From: Streptomyces sp. CB01580
Lineage (GTDB): Bacteria; Actinomycetota; Actinomycetes; Streptomycetales; Streptomycetaceae
Reading direction: 5' to 3'
NCBI RefSeq assembly: GCF_001905795.1
Contig: NZ_LIXJ01000001.1
Location: 496,001 to 560,000 of the forward strand
DNA: 64,000 nt
The number at the start of each line of letters is the position of its first letter. Position 1 is the first letter of the stretch. This document shows, piece after piece, positions 25,745-34,697 of the stretch. The notes under the pieces were generated by a model, which was not told where the DNA came from, made no database searches, and worked only from the letters and a program-made list of their open reading frames with translations. The position numbers were made by a program, and so were the translations under genes.

Positions 25745-27048
25745 TTGAGCTTCACCTCCGCACCGCGGAAGGCCGGGCCGATGAGCACGCTGCTCCACTC
25801 GGGCAGATCCCGCGGCTGGACCTTCAGTGTGGGAGCGACCAGTTCGTTGACGAGCAGGCTCTCCTGCCGGGAGTTGGGCATGCCGAGCGACGCGTCGGCC
25901 GCCGGGACCTCTTCCGGTGCGCGGGGGCCGGAGCGGGCCGTCGGGCCCCGGTGTGCGGCGCGGACGTCCGCGGTCGGCGCGGTGTCGCCGATGTAGGGCA
26001 GGGAGTAGCAGTGCGGTCCGCCGGTCGCGTCGTAGACGGGGGTGTCCCTGCCCGCCACGTACTTCCCCTTGGAGGGCACGGTCTTGAGCGTGACGTGCAG
26101 TCCGGGCTGGTTCGTTCCCTTGCCGAGGGCCTTGTCCATGGCCGGGACGAAGGTGGCGAGGGTGCGCAGGGTGCAGGGGAACTCGGAGGAGTACGTGGCG
26201 AGGGTCTCCAGTGTCGGCCGGCTCGTCGCGGAGAGCCGGATGAGGTTGTCCTTGTTCTTGTTCAGGAAGGCGGTGACGTCCTGGGCCGAGGTGGTCGTCG
26301 ATCCGTACAGGTCGGCGAGTCCGGCCTCTTGTTCGGCGAGGGTGCCGCTCGTCGTGGTGAAGTCGGTGAGCGCGTCGAGGACGTCCGGGGCGGCATCCGC
26401 GTACACGGCGCTCACTCTGACGAGCTCCTTGATGTCGGCGTTGAGCGTGGGCAGTTGGGGGTTGAGCCTCTTCAGGTGGGCGTCGAGCGTGACCAGGGTC
26501 TCGCCCAGCTTCTCGCCCCGGCCCTGGAGCGCCTGGGAGACGGCGGTGAGGGTGGCGGAGAGCTTCTGCGGCTGCACGGCGGTGAGCAGCGGCAGGACGT
26601 TGTCGAGGACCTGTTCCAGTTCGATGGCGTTGCCGGAGCGGTCCTGCGGGATGGTGTCGCCCGCCTTCAGGGTCCGCGCGGAGGGGGTCTCGGGCGGTAC
26701 GAGGGCCACGAACCGTTCGCCGAAGAGGGTGGTGGGCAACATCTGGGCGGTGACGTCCGCCGGGATCCGGTCCAGCTCGTCGGGCCGGATGGCGAGGGTG
26801 AGCCGGGCCCCCTCGCCGTCCGCGTCGATGGCGCGGACCTGTCCGACGACGACGCCGCGCAGTTTCACGTCCGCGTTCCGGTGCATCTCGTTGCCGACGG
26901 TGCCGGTGCGCACGGTCACGGTGGCGTCGTGGGTGAAGTCCTTGTTGTACACCGCGACCGAGGTCCACACGAGCGCGACGGGCACGAGGAGGAAGCCGAC
27001 CCCGGCGATCCGGCGGCGGGTCGTCCCTGTCTTCGTCGTCCGCATCAT
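25741..27048 (-). CDS. mceA: MCE-domain protein (MceA position)
   Basis: A 435-residue protein starting at ATG 27048, overlapping the second permease stop by 4 bp. It has a membrane helix (IAGVGFLLVPVALVWTSVAVYN), an MCE domain at about 38-120 (NADVKLRGVVVGQV, PTTLFGERFVALVPP) and long helices. A conserved C-terminal region holds CTLRTLATFVPAMDKALGKGT. The last 80 residues contain Pro/Ala-rich sequence and then hydrophobic segments of unknown role. It is the first of six MCE subunits and the usual neighbour of the permease pair. Confidence 0.92.
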   Translation of the reverse strand: MMRTTKTGTTRRRIAGVGFLLVPVALVWTSVAVYNKDFTHDATVTVRTGTVGNEMHRNADVKLRGVVVGQVRAIDADGEGARLTLAIRPDELDRIPADVTAQMLPTTLFGERFVALVPPETPSARTLKAGDTIPQDRSGNAIELEQVLDNVLPLLTAVQPQKLSATLTAVSQALQGRGEKLGETLVTLDAHLKRLNPQLPTLNADIKELVRVSAVYADAAPDVLDALTDFTTTSGTLAEQEAGLADLYGSTTTSAQDVTAFLNKNKDNLIRLSATSRPTLETLATYSSEFPCTLRTLATFVPAMDKALGKGTNQPGLHVTLKTVPSKGKYVAGRDTPVYDATGGPHCYSLPYIGDTAPTADVRAAHRGPTARSGPRAPEEVPAADASLGMPNSRQESLLVNELVAPTLKVQPRDLPEWSSVLIGPAFRGAEVKLK

Positions 27049-27848
27049 CCGGCCACCTTCACGGTCGTCGTGGCGCCCCAGATGGCGAGCGAGAGGAAGA
27101 AGTCGGTGACGCTGATCAGCACGATGGCGTTGCGCACCGACCGGCCCACGGCGATGCCGACCCCCGCGGGTCCGCCCTCGGCGCGGAAGCCGTAGTAGCA
27201 GTGGGCGAGGATCACCATCACGCTGAAGACGAGCACCTTGAGCACGGACAGCAGCACGTCGTCCGGGGAGAGGAAGAGGTTGAAGTAGTGGTCGTAGGTG
27301 CCTTCCGACTGCCCGTTGAACAGGACGGTGACGTAGCGGGACGCCACGTACGACGAGAGCAGTCCGATGGCGTAGAGCGGGATGATCGCGACCACTCCGG
27401 CGATGACCCGGGTCGTGACGAGGTACGGCATGGAGCGCACCCCCATCGCTTCGAGGGCGTCCACCTCCTCGTTGATCCGCATCGCGCCGAGCTGGGCGGT
27501 GAACCCGGCGCCGACGGTCGCGGAGAGGGCGAGTCCGGCGACGAGCGGGGCGATCTCGCGGGTGTTGAAGTAGGCGGAGATGAAGCCGGTGAACGCGGAC
27601 GTGCCGATCTGGTTGAGGGCGGCGTAGCCCTGGAGGCCGACGACCGTCCCCGTGAAGAGGGTCATGGCGATCATCACGCCGATGGTCCCGCCGACGACGC
27701 CGAGTCCGCCGCTGCCGAAGGCGACCTCGGCCAGGAGCCGCTGCACCTCCTTGAGGTAGCGCCGCAGGGTGCGCGGAATCCAGATCAACGCCCGTATGTA
27801 GAAGGCGAGTTGGTCCCCGGAGCGATCCAGCCAGCCGAGCATGGACAT
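27045..27848 (-). CDS. yrbEB: MlaE/YrbE-family permease B of the Mce transporter
   Basis: A 267-residue integral membrane protein with five or six helices. The family block E-V-D-A-L-E-A-M-G-V (residues about 127-136) sits between helices, as in MlaE and YrbE proteins. The N-terminal amphipathic helix region (IRALIWIPRTLRRYLKEVQRLL) is also typical. It forms the membrane part of the lipid importer with the permease at 27855-28697 and the ATPase at 28694-29689. Six bases separate it from the upstream permease gene, and it overlaps mceA by 4 bp. Confidence 0.93.
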   Translation of the reverse strand: MSMLGWLDRSGDQLAFYIRALIWIPRTLRRYLKEVQRLLAEVAFGSGGLGVVGGTIGVMIAMTLFTGTVVGLQGYAALNQIGTSAFTGFISAYFNTREIAPLVAGLALSATVGAGFTAQLGAMRINEEVDALEAMGVRSMPYLVTTRVIAGVVAIIPLYAIGLLSSYVASRYVTVLFNGQSEGTYDHYFNLFLSPDDVLLSVLKVLVFSVMVILAHCYYGFRAEGGPAGVGIAVGRSVRNAIVLISVTDFFLSLAIWGATTTVKVAG

Positions 27849-27854
27849 CGTCTC

Positions 27855-28697
27855 TCAGCTCCCCTTCGCGGGGACGATCTGGAGATAGATCGCCGTGAGG
27901 ATCATGTTCACGAAGAACAGCAGCATGAAGGTGATGACGACGGACTGGTTGACCGCGTCCCCGACGCCCTTGGGTCCTCCGCGCGGGTTCAGGCCGCGGT
28001 GGGCGGCGACGATGCCCGCGATGAAGCCGAAGATCAGCGCCTTGACCTCGCTGATGTAGAGGTCGGGGAGCTGGGCGAGCGCGGAGAAGCTGGCGAGGTA
28101 CGCGCCGGGGGTGCCGTGCTGCATGATCACGTTGAAGAAGTAGCCGCCGAGGGTGCCGACGACGGAGACCAGTCCGTTGAGCAGGACGGCCACGCCCATG
28201 GTGGCCAGGACGCGCGGGACGACCAGGCGTTGGACGGGCGAGACGCCCATGACCTCCATGGCGTCGAGCTCCTCGCGGATCTTCCGCGAGCCGAGGTCGG
28301 CGCAGATCGCGGAGCCGCCCGCGCCGGAGATGAGCAGGGCCACGATGAGCGGGCTGGCCTGCTGGATCACGGCGAGGACACTGGCGCCGCCGGTGAAGGA
28401 CTGGGCGCCGAGCTGCTGGGTGAGCGACCCGACCTGGAGGGCGATGACCGCACCGAACGGGATGGAGACGAGGGCGGCGGGCAGGATGGTGACGCTGGCG
28501 ATGAACCAGAACTGCTCGACGAACTCCCGTACCTGGAACGGCCTTCGGAAGACCGACCGGGTGACGGACAGGGCGAGCGCGAAGAGTTTCCCGGTCTCGC
28601 GCAGCGGCGCCAGGAGCCGTGTCGGCGGTCTGCGCGCCGGCGGCGGGGCGTCGGTGGCGGGCGGCCCGGGGGGCCGCACCGGAAGGTCGGCGGTCAT
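27855..28697 (-). CDS. yrbEA: MlaE/YrbE-family permease A of the Mce transporter
   Basis: A 280-residue permease starting at ATG 28697 in an ATGA overlap with the ATPase stop. After a Pro-rich cytoplasmic N-terminus come the interface helix (FVEQFWFIASVTILPAALVSIPFG) and further helices with the EELDAMEVMGVSPVQRLVVPR block, which is the ATPase-coupling/family signature. A longer open frame upstream lies within the ATPase gene and is not used. It partners with YrbEB. Confidence 0.93.
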   Translation of the reverse strand: MTADLPVRPPGPPATDAPPPARRPPTRLLAPLRETGKLFALALSVTRSVFRRPFQVREFVEQFWFIASVTILPAALVSIPFGAVIALQVGSLTQQLGAQSFTGGASVLAVIQQASPLIVALLISGAGGSAICADLGSRKIREELDAMEVMGVSPVQRLVVPRVLATMGVAVLLNGLVSVVGTLGGYFFNVIMQHGTPGAYLASFSALAQLPDLYISEVKALIFGFIAGIVAAHRGLNPRGGPKGVGDAVNQSVVITFMLLFFVNMILTAIYLQIVPAKGS

Positions 28698-29689
28698 GGC
28701 CTGGCACCACCGGCGGCCGGGGCGTAGCTGTTCATGATGGCCGTGCGGGCGGCCTCGGGGAGCTGCCCCATCATGCCGAGGACCCGCTCGCGGCGGCGCT
28801 GGACGGCCCGGCGGACCGGCATCCCGGGCGAGGGCTCCAGCTGCGGCACTACGGTGCGCGGTCCCGGCGCCGGCGCGGATCCGGCGCCGGCGGCGCCCCG
28901 CCGTTCGGCGGCGAGGGTGGCCGCGTCCTTCTCCTCGGACATGCCGATGGGTCCTTCCCGGCGCCCCGCGAGGAACTGGGAGACGACCGGTTCGTCGCTG
29001 GTCAGCAGGACCTCGCGCGGACCGAAGGTGACGAGGTTGCGGCAGAAGAGCATGCCCATGTTGTCGGGGACCGTGGCCGCGATGTCGAGGTTGTGGGTGA
29101 CGATCAGCATCGTCGCGTCGATCTGCGCGTTCAGGTCGATGAGGAGCTGGGAGAGATAGGCGGTGCGGACCGGGTCGAGTCCGGAGTCCGGCTCGTCGCA
29201 CAGGATGATCTGCGGGTCGAGCACGAGGGCCCGGGCCAGCCCGGCGCGTTTGCGCATCCCCCCGGAGATCTCTCCGGGCAGTTTCCCCTCGGCACCCAGC
29301 AGACCGACGATGTCGATCCGTTCCATGACGATGCGCCGGATCTCGGATTCCTTCTTGCGGGTGTGCTCCCGCAGCGGAAAGGCGATGTTGTCGAACAGCG
29401 ACATCGAACCGAAAAGCGCGCCGTCCTGGAACATGAGCCCGAACAGTTTACGCGTCTCCATGATGTCCCGCTCGGGACTGTTCACCATGTCGACACCATT
29501 GATGAGGACGCGTCCCCGCTCCGGTTTCAGCAGTCCGATGATGGACTTGAGGAAAACCGTCTTTCCGGTGCCGGACGGGCCGAGCATCACGCTTACCTCA
29601 CCGGCGGGCAGTGTGAGCGACACATCCTGCCAGATGTTCTGCTTGCCGAAAGACTTGGTAAGACCCTCGACGACGACTTCGATTCCCAT
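28694..29689 (-). CDS. mkl: ABC ATPase of the Mce lipid transporter (Mkl/MceG-like)
   Basis: A 331-residue ATPase. ATG 29689 has AGGAGGTGGG directly upstream, a near-ideal RBS. Walker A is GPSGTGKT (residues about 38-45), the signature is ISGGMRKRAGLARAL, and Walker B is LCDEPDSGLDP. The MRKR variation in the signature is typical of the Mla/Mce ATPases (MlaF, Mkl). A C-terminal extension of about 80 residues, rich in Ala, Arg and Pro, follows the catalytic domain. It powers transport by the YrbE permeases. Here it leads the operon; in mycobacteria the equivalent gene is unlinked. Promoter candidate at 29740-29769. Confidence 0.92.
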   Translation of the reverse strand: MGIEVVVEGLTKSFGKQNIWQDVSLTLPAGEVSVMLGPSGTGKTVFLKSIIGLLKPERGRVLINGVDMVNSPERDIMETRKLFGLMFQDGALFGSMSLFDNIAFPLREHTRKKESEIRRIVMERIDIVGLLGAEGKLPGEISGGMRKRAGLARALVLDPQIILCDEPDSGLDPVRTAYLSQLLIDLNAQIDATMLIVTHNLDIAATVPDNMGMLFCRNLVTFGPREVLLTSDEPVVSQFLAGRREGPIGMSEEKDAATLAAERRGAAGAGSAPAPGPRTVVPQLEPSPGMPVRRAVQRRRERVLGMMGQLPEAARTAIMNSYAPAAGGARP

Positions 29690-29739
29690 CCCACCTCCTG
29701 CATGCACTCACGAAGTGACAGAAGTGCACCGAGGGGCGC

Positions 29740-29769
29740 ACGTTAAGTTCATCAGGACCACCGGGACAA
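29740..29769 (-). promoter_or_regulatory. Candidate promoter of the mce operon
   Basis: On the minus strand TTGTCC (29769-29764) and TAACGT (29745-29740) are 18 bp apart, which would place the start near 29733 with a leader of about 43 bases. A TGACA half-site lies inside the leader at 29716-29720. It is a prediction by spacing only. Confidence 0.35.
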
Positions 29770-29803
29770 GCCCTTGAACAGCCATTTCTTCAGGAGCCGG
29801 CCC

Positions 29804-29824
29804 GTTTGTCATGCGATGACAAAC
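29804..29824. promoter_or_regulatory. Perfect 21-bp palindrome (TGTCA-N5-TGACA type)
   Basis: Arms GTTTGTCAT and ATGACAAAC are perfect, with a GCG spacer. It sits about 115 bp upstream of the ATPase start. A second, shorter copy with the same TGTCA-N5-TGACA core is at 30050-30064. The binding protein is unknown; the PucR-type regulator at 34698 is one nearby candidate. Confidence 0.65.
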
Positions 29825-30049
29825 TCCCGCGTACGCCTTGTCGACGGATGCGCAACCCCAGCGGCGGGCCCGGGCCGGGCCCGCGCGTTCCGAGAGGGAG
29901 CAACCGTCGGACATCGTGGCCGAGTTGCCTACGGGGGCGACGTTACGGCCGAGTAACCTGACCGGGCAATACCGGTTCCCCAAGTTTTCGACAGCCCGCG
30001 CCACCCCCTCGCGTTCTTCGCACGAATTGAGCAGGAAACCGGGGGGAAC

Positions 30050-30064
30050 TGTCACCGGATGACA
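30050..30064. promoter_or_regulatory. Second TGTCA-N5-TGACA site
   Basis: TGTCA (30050-30054) and TGACA (30060-30064) with spacer CCGGA share core and spacing with the palindrome at 29804-29824. It lies about 360 bp from each of the two divergent genes, so it could serve either. Confidence 0.55.
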
Positions 30065-30425
30065 AGTTCTCCGCACCGGCGAAAGACCGCCTCGATGGCC
30101 GGTTCCGCCATTACGCGGGTGCGCAACGAATGACAAGTCGCCCTCGTGGTGCACTCATCCGGGAACGAGGAACCGGTCACGGGGCAACAATCTCGGACAA
30201 CAGGATTGTGCGGCGGTGTTTCCCGCCAGTAACCTCACGGCTCGGTGAAAGGGACGTCCGTTTCGGCATTGTTCGCCGTGGACTCCGGCACCCGTACCGC
30301 ACACCGATGGTCTGTGCAGCCGTGACACCTGGCCCGAAAAGGTGCCGGTTCGGTGTGTCACAGAAAGACCCGAGCAACTCCGCTTATGTGGCCGCCCGGT
30401 GGCGGCTGCCCGAAAAGGGGACGAC

Positions 30426-31358
30426 ATGAGATCTGGTTCGAGACGGGCGCGCCTGGGGCTGCTGGCCTCCTTCACCGCACTCGCCGCCTTCGCGTCCGTG
30501 GGATCGGCCACCGCCGCCACGGGCCTCAACGGCCACTGGGCGCCCTTCACCCGGTGCCCGGTGGACGCGCCGTCCATGCTGGCCGCCGACGGGCTGAACG
30601 ACACTGCGGTCTGCGTCTCCTCGCACTCCGCGAGCGGCTCCATCAAGCTCGGCAGCACCACCGTGCCGGTGGGCGCCAGCGATCTCCAGGTCGGTGTGGT
30701 CACGCACCCCGGCGGCGGCTCGACGGTGGTCTCGCCCGCAGGCGGCGCCCTGGTGGCCGACTCCGCACAGCTCCCCGGCGGGCTGCTCGGGCTCATGTGC
30801 CCCAGCGAAATCCCGGTGATCAGCGGCATCTGCAACCAGATCACGAACAGCACCCTGAACCGGGTCACCGCCACCATCGAGTCGGTGGGCAGCCCCAGCG
30901 ACTTCCAGCTCCTGGCGGGTGTCACCACGGGCAAGCCGATCATCACGCTCCCGGTGCGCATCCACCTGCAGAACCCGTTCCTCGGCGACGCCTGCTACAT
31001 CGGCTCCGCCTCGAAACCGATCCTGCTCCGCCCGCAGAACCTGACCCGTCCCACCCCGGGCACCCAGCAGTTCGCCGGTGACGGCACCCCCGACCCGGCC
31101 GGCGTGATGGGCCGCATCAGTCTCCTCGGCGCCGACCAGACGGACACCACCTACGCGGTCCCGGGCGCGAGCGGCTGCGGCCTGGGCCTGCTCGACTGGG
31201 CGGTGAACCTGAAGACCGGGCTCCCCTCCGCCTCGGGCGACAACAATGTGGTCCTGAACAACGCCCAGACGTACGTGGCCACGATCAACGACCCGAGCAG
31301 CGCCGCCCCCGACGCGGGCAAGCTGATGTCGCAGTACTGGCACTCGGCGGCACGGTAA
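30426..31358 (+). CDS. Secreted protein of unknown function (310 aa), divergent from mce
   Basis: A 310-residue exported protein. ATG 30426 has AAAGGGGA 5 bases upstream. A signal peptide is clear (RRARLGLLASFTALAAFASVGSATA, cleavage near residue 34). The mature part is rich in Ser, Thr, Gly and beta-branched residues and has scattered Cys (PFTRCP, DTAVCV, GLMCPSEI, SGICNQ, GDACYIG, SGCGLG), suggesting a disulfide-stabilised beta fold. I do not recognise a named domain. It is divergent from the mce operon across the regulatory region and convergent with another secreted protein. The location makes a role in lipid capture or envelope function possible, but this is guesswork. Confidence 0.8.
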   Translation: MRSGSRRARLGLLASFTALAAFASVGSATAATGLNGHWAPFTRCPVDAPSMLAADGLNDTAVCVSSHSASGSIKLGSTTVPVGASDLQVGVVTHPGGGSTVVSPAGGALVADSAQLPGGLLGLMCPSEIPVISGICNQITNSTLNRVTATIESVGSPSDFQLLAGVTTGKPIITLPVRIHLQNPFLGDACYIGSASKPILLRPQNLTRPTPGTQQFAGDGTPDPAGVMGRISLLGADQTDTTYAVPGASGCGLGLLDWAVNLKTGLPSASGDNNVVLNNAQTYVATINDPSSAAPDAGKLMSQYWHSAAR

Positions 31359-31378
31359 CCGGCACGGCCGGCCGGACA

Positions 31379-31415
31379 GCGGGCGGGGCCGTCCTCGGAG
31401 GGTGGCCCCGCCCGC
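31379..31415. terminator. Strong bidirectional hairpin terminator
   Basis: GCGGGCGGGGCC (31379-31390) and GGCCCCGCCCGC (31404-31415) are a perfect 12-bp stem with a 13-base loop, between the converging secreted-protein genes. Confidence 0.8.
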
Positions 31416-31491
31416 GTGCCCGGCAGCGCCCGTGGCCCGGCCGACGCGCACCCGCGGGCCGCTCCTCGGCCGGGCGACGGGTGGCCGAAGG

Positions 31492-33015
31492 TCAGCCGGC
31501 GGGCGTCTCCTTGCCGGGCAGCGCCGGCACGGTCGGCGGGCAGAAGGTGCTGGTGTCCGAGGGGACACAGGTCATGCCCTGGTTCATCGCGACGACGTTC
31601 CCGGGGCCCGAGATGGCCGCCGTGAACAGGTTGTCCAGGTCCTCACCGCCGGTCCCGCAGCCGGAGAACGGCGGGATCTCGACCTTCCCGTTCATGGGGC
31701 CTCCGCCGAAGACATTGACGTACTTCGGGAAGTCGCCGTTCAGGACCACCTTGAACGGTGCCGCGGTGCGGCAGTTCGGACCCACGTCCAGGGGGGTCCC
31801 GTTGACCTTCACGTCCCGCAGGCGCAGCGACTGCTTGAACGAGGCCGTGGCGAAGTAGGTCTTGGTGCTGCCCGTGCCGATGTTTCCGGTCGAGATCGTG
31901 AGCGGCCCGTTCTCGAACTCCACCTTCGCGGACACCGGCTGGAACCCGAACGTCAGGAAGGTGGAGTCGGCGTCCGGCAGCTTCAGGTTCCCGAGCGAGT
32001 CGAGCCGCAGGTAGTAGCCGCCCGGGGCGTTGGCCGCCCGCTGTCCGCGGTGCACGTTGGCCAGGACGCTGATCAGACCGGGCTTCTTGGCGGGATCGTT
32101 GATGACCATCGCCCCGTTCAGCTTGTACACGGTGGCCATGCCGACCGCGTAGGCACAGCCGAACGTTCCGCCGCCGGGGATGTCGACCTCCATGACGGGA
32201 CCGCCCTCCGGTGGTTTCGGCGCGTCGCTCCAGTCCGCGGTTCCGGTGGGCGGCTCGACGGGGCACGGCTCCTCGCTCCCGGCCTCCGCCGTCCGCGGCT
32301 CCACCGCGATGCGGTCACCGGCGCCCGCGCCCCCGACCCCCTCCTCCCCCTCGGTCCTCGACGGCCAGGGGTCGGGCGGGCCGGCCGTCACCGCAACGGT
32401 CGCCAGCGGCGTACCGCCGTGCTCGGCGGGTTCGCAGCCGAGCGGCGGGGCGGCGGCCGACCCGCTCTCCGCTCCGGCCTCCGGGGCGGTGTCCGTGACG
32501 GGACGCAGCCCGAGCGTGAGCCGGCCCGCGGTGAAGGTGGCGTCGCCCGCGGCCGGCAGCGTCACCGACGGAACGGGCCCGGTGTGGACGAGGCCCATCT
32601 CGCCCTCGGCGGGGACGGCGGAGCCCGGCGCCGGCAGGTCCAGCCACCGGGCCTCGGCCGACCGGTCGTTCTGCCTGATCCCCACGGCGAGCGTCGCGGT
32701 GCTCGCCACCACCTCGGTGCCGGCCGGCAGCAGCGCCTCCAGGTCCGCCCGCGCGAGCCGTACGTCGACCGTCACAAGGCCGCTCTCCAGCGGCGTCCCC
32801 ACGGTCCCGGAGGACGGGAAGGCCGTGGTGACCCGGACGGTGACCCGGCCGGTGCCGCCCGGCAGGGCGCAGTCGTAGGCGAGGGTCACGGCCGAACTGC
32901 CCTCCTCGGCGGCCGATCCGGAACCGGACAGCAGCCCCGCGAGGAGCACGACGGTCGCGACCGATGCCAGGCGCACCGATCGCCTGCCGCCGGTCACCGA
33001 TGTCTTCACGTTCAT
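31492..33015 (-). CDS. Secreted two-part protein, DUF6801-like N-terminus
   Basis: A 507-residue exported protein. ATG 33015 begins a typical signal (RRSVRLASVATVVLLAGLLSGSGSAA). The next 170 residues match my recollection of DUF6801-type domains of actinobacterial secreted proteins: YDCALPGGTGRVTVRV, then GTVGTPLESGLVTVDVRL. A linker rich in Gly, Ala and Glu (about 195-270) leads to a C-terminal beta-rich region of about 230 residues with few Cys (FGCAYAVG, GPNCRT, SGCGTGG, MTCVP). The function is unknown. It is transcribed leftward, 206 bp downstream of the gene at 33221-33829, which has its own terminator, so it probably has its own promoter. Confidence 0.75.
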   Translation of the reverse strand: MNVKTSVTGGRRSVRLASVATVVLLAGLLSGSGSAAEEGSSAVTLAYDCALPGGTGRVTVRVTTAFPSSGTVGTPLESGLVTVDVRLARADLEALLPAGTEVVASTATLAVGIRQNDRSAEARWLDLPAPGSAVPAEGEMGLVHTGPVPSVTLPAAGDATFTAGRLTLGLRPVTDTAPEAGAESGSAAAPPLGCEPAEHGGTPLATVAVTAGPPDPWPSRTEGEEGVGGAGAGDRIAVEPRTAEAGSEEPCPVEPPTGTADWSDAPKPPEGGPVMEVDIPGGGTFGCAYAVGMATVYKLNGAMVINDPAKKPGLISVLANVHRGQRAANAPGGYYLRLDSLGNLKLPDADSTFLTFGFQPVSAKVEFENGPLTISTGNIGTGSTKTYFATASFKQSLRLRDVKVNGTPLDVGPNCRTAAPFKVVLNGDFPKYVNVFGGGPMNGKVEIPPFSGCGTGGEDLDNLFTAAISGPGNVVAMNQGMTCVPSDTSTFCPPTVPALPGKETPAG

Positions 33016-33138
33016 TCTGGCGCTGTCCTCCCTGGTACGGGGTGCTGCTGGAGTACGGCCCCGGACCGGTGGATCCCCGGTGCGGTCCCGCCGCGCGGGT
33101 CCCCGGCGCCAGGGGCGACGGGCGGGCCGTGAACGGCC

Positions 33139-33180
33139 GCTCGGGGTGGTGGCGAACCGTTGTCCGCCACCACCCCGAGC
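33139..33180. terminator. Very strong hairpin terminator (16-bp stem)
   Basis: GCTCGGGGTGGTGGCG (33139-33154) and CGCCACCACCCCGAGC (33165-33180) form a perfect 16-bp stem with a 10-base loop. It lies just after the stop of the leftward gene at 33221-33829. It separates that gene from the next. Confidence 0.85.
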
Positions 33181-33220
33181 CGGAGGTGGACCGGGTCGCC
33201 TTCCGCCCGGCTCCGCCACG

Positions 33221-34697
<1,477 letters not shown>

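Larger units (their letters stand above)
29690..30425. other. Regulatory region between mce operon and secreted-protein gene
   Basis: 736 bp without a convincing gene. It holds eight TGTCA or TGACA half-sites, two of them paired as TGTCA-N5-TGACA (29807-29821 and 30050-30064). There is also an inverted repeat GTTAC-N6-GTAAC (29942-29957) and a spaced repeat GTGACAC (30322-30328) / GTGTCAC (30355-30361) shortly before the divergent gene. The region is less GC-rich than its flanks, as expected for a regulatory segment. Confidence 0.7.
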
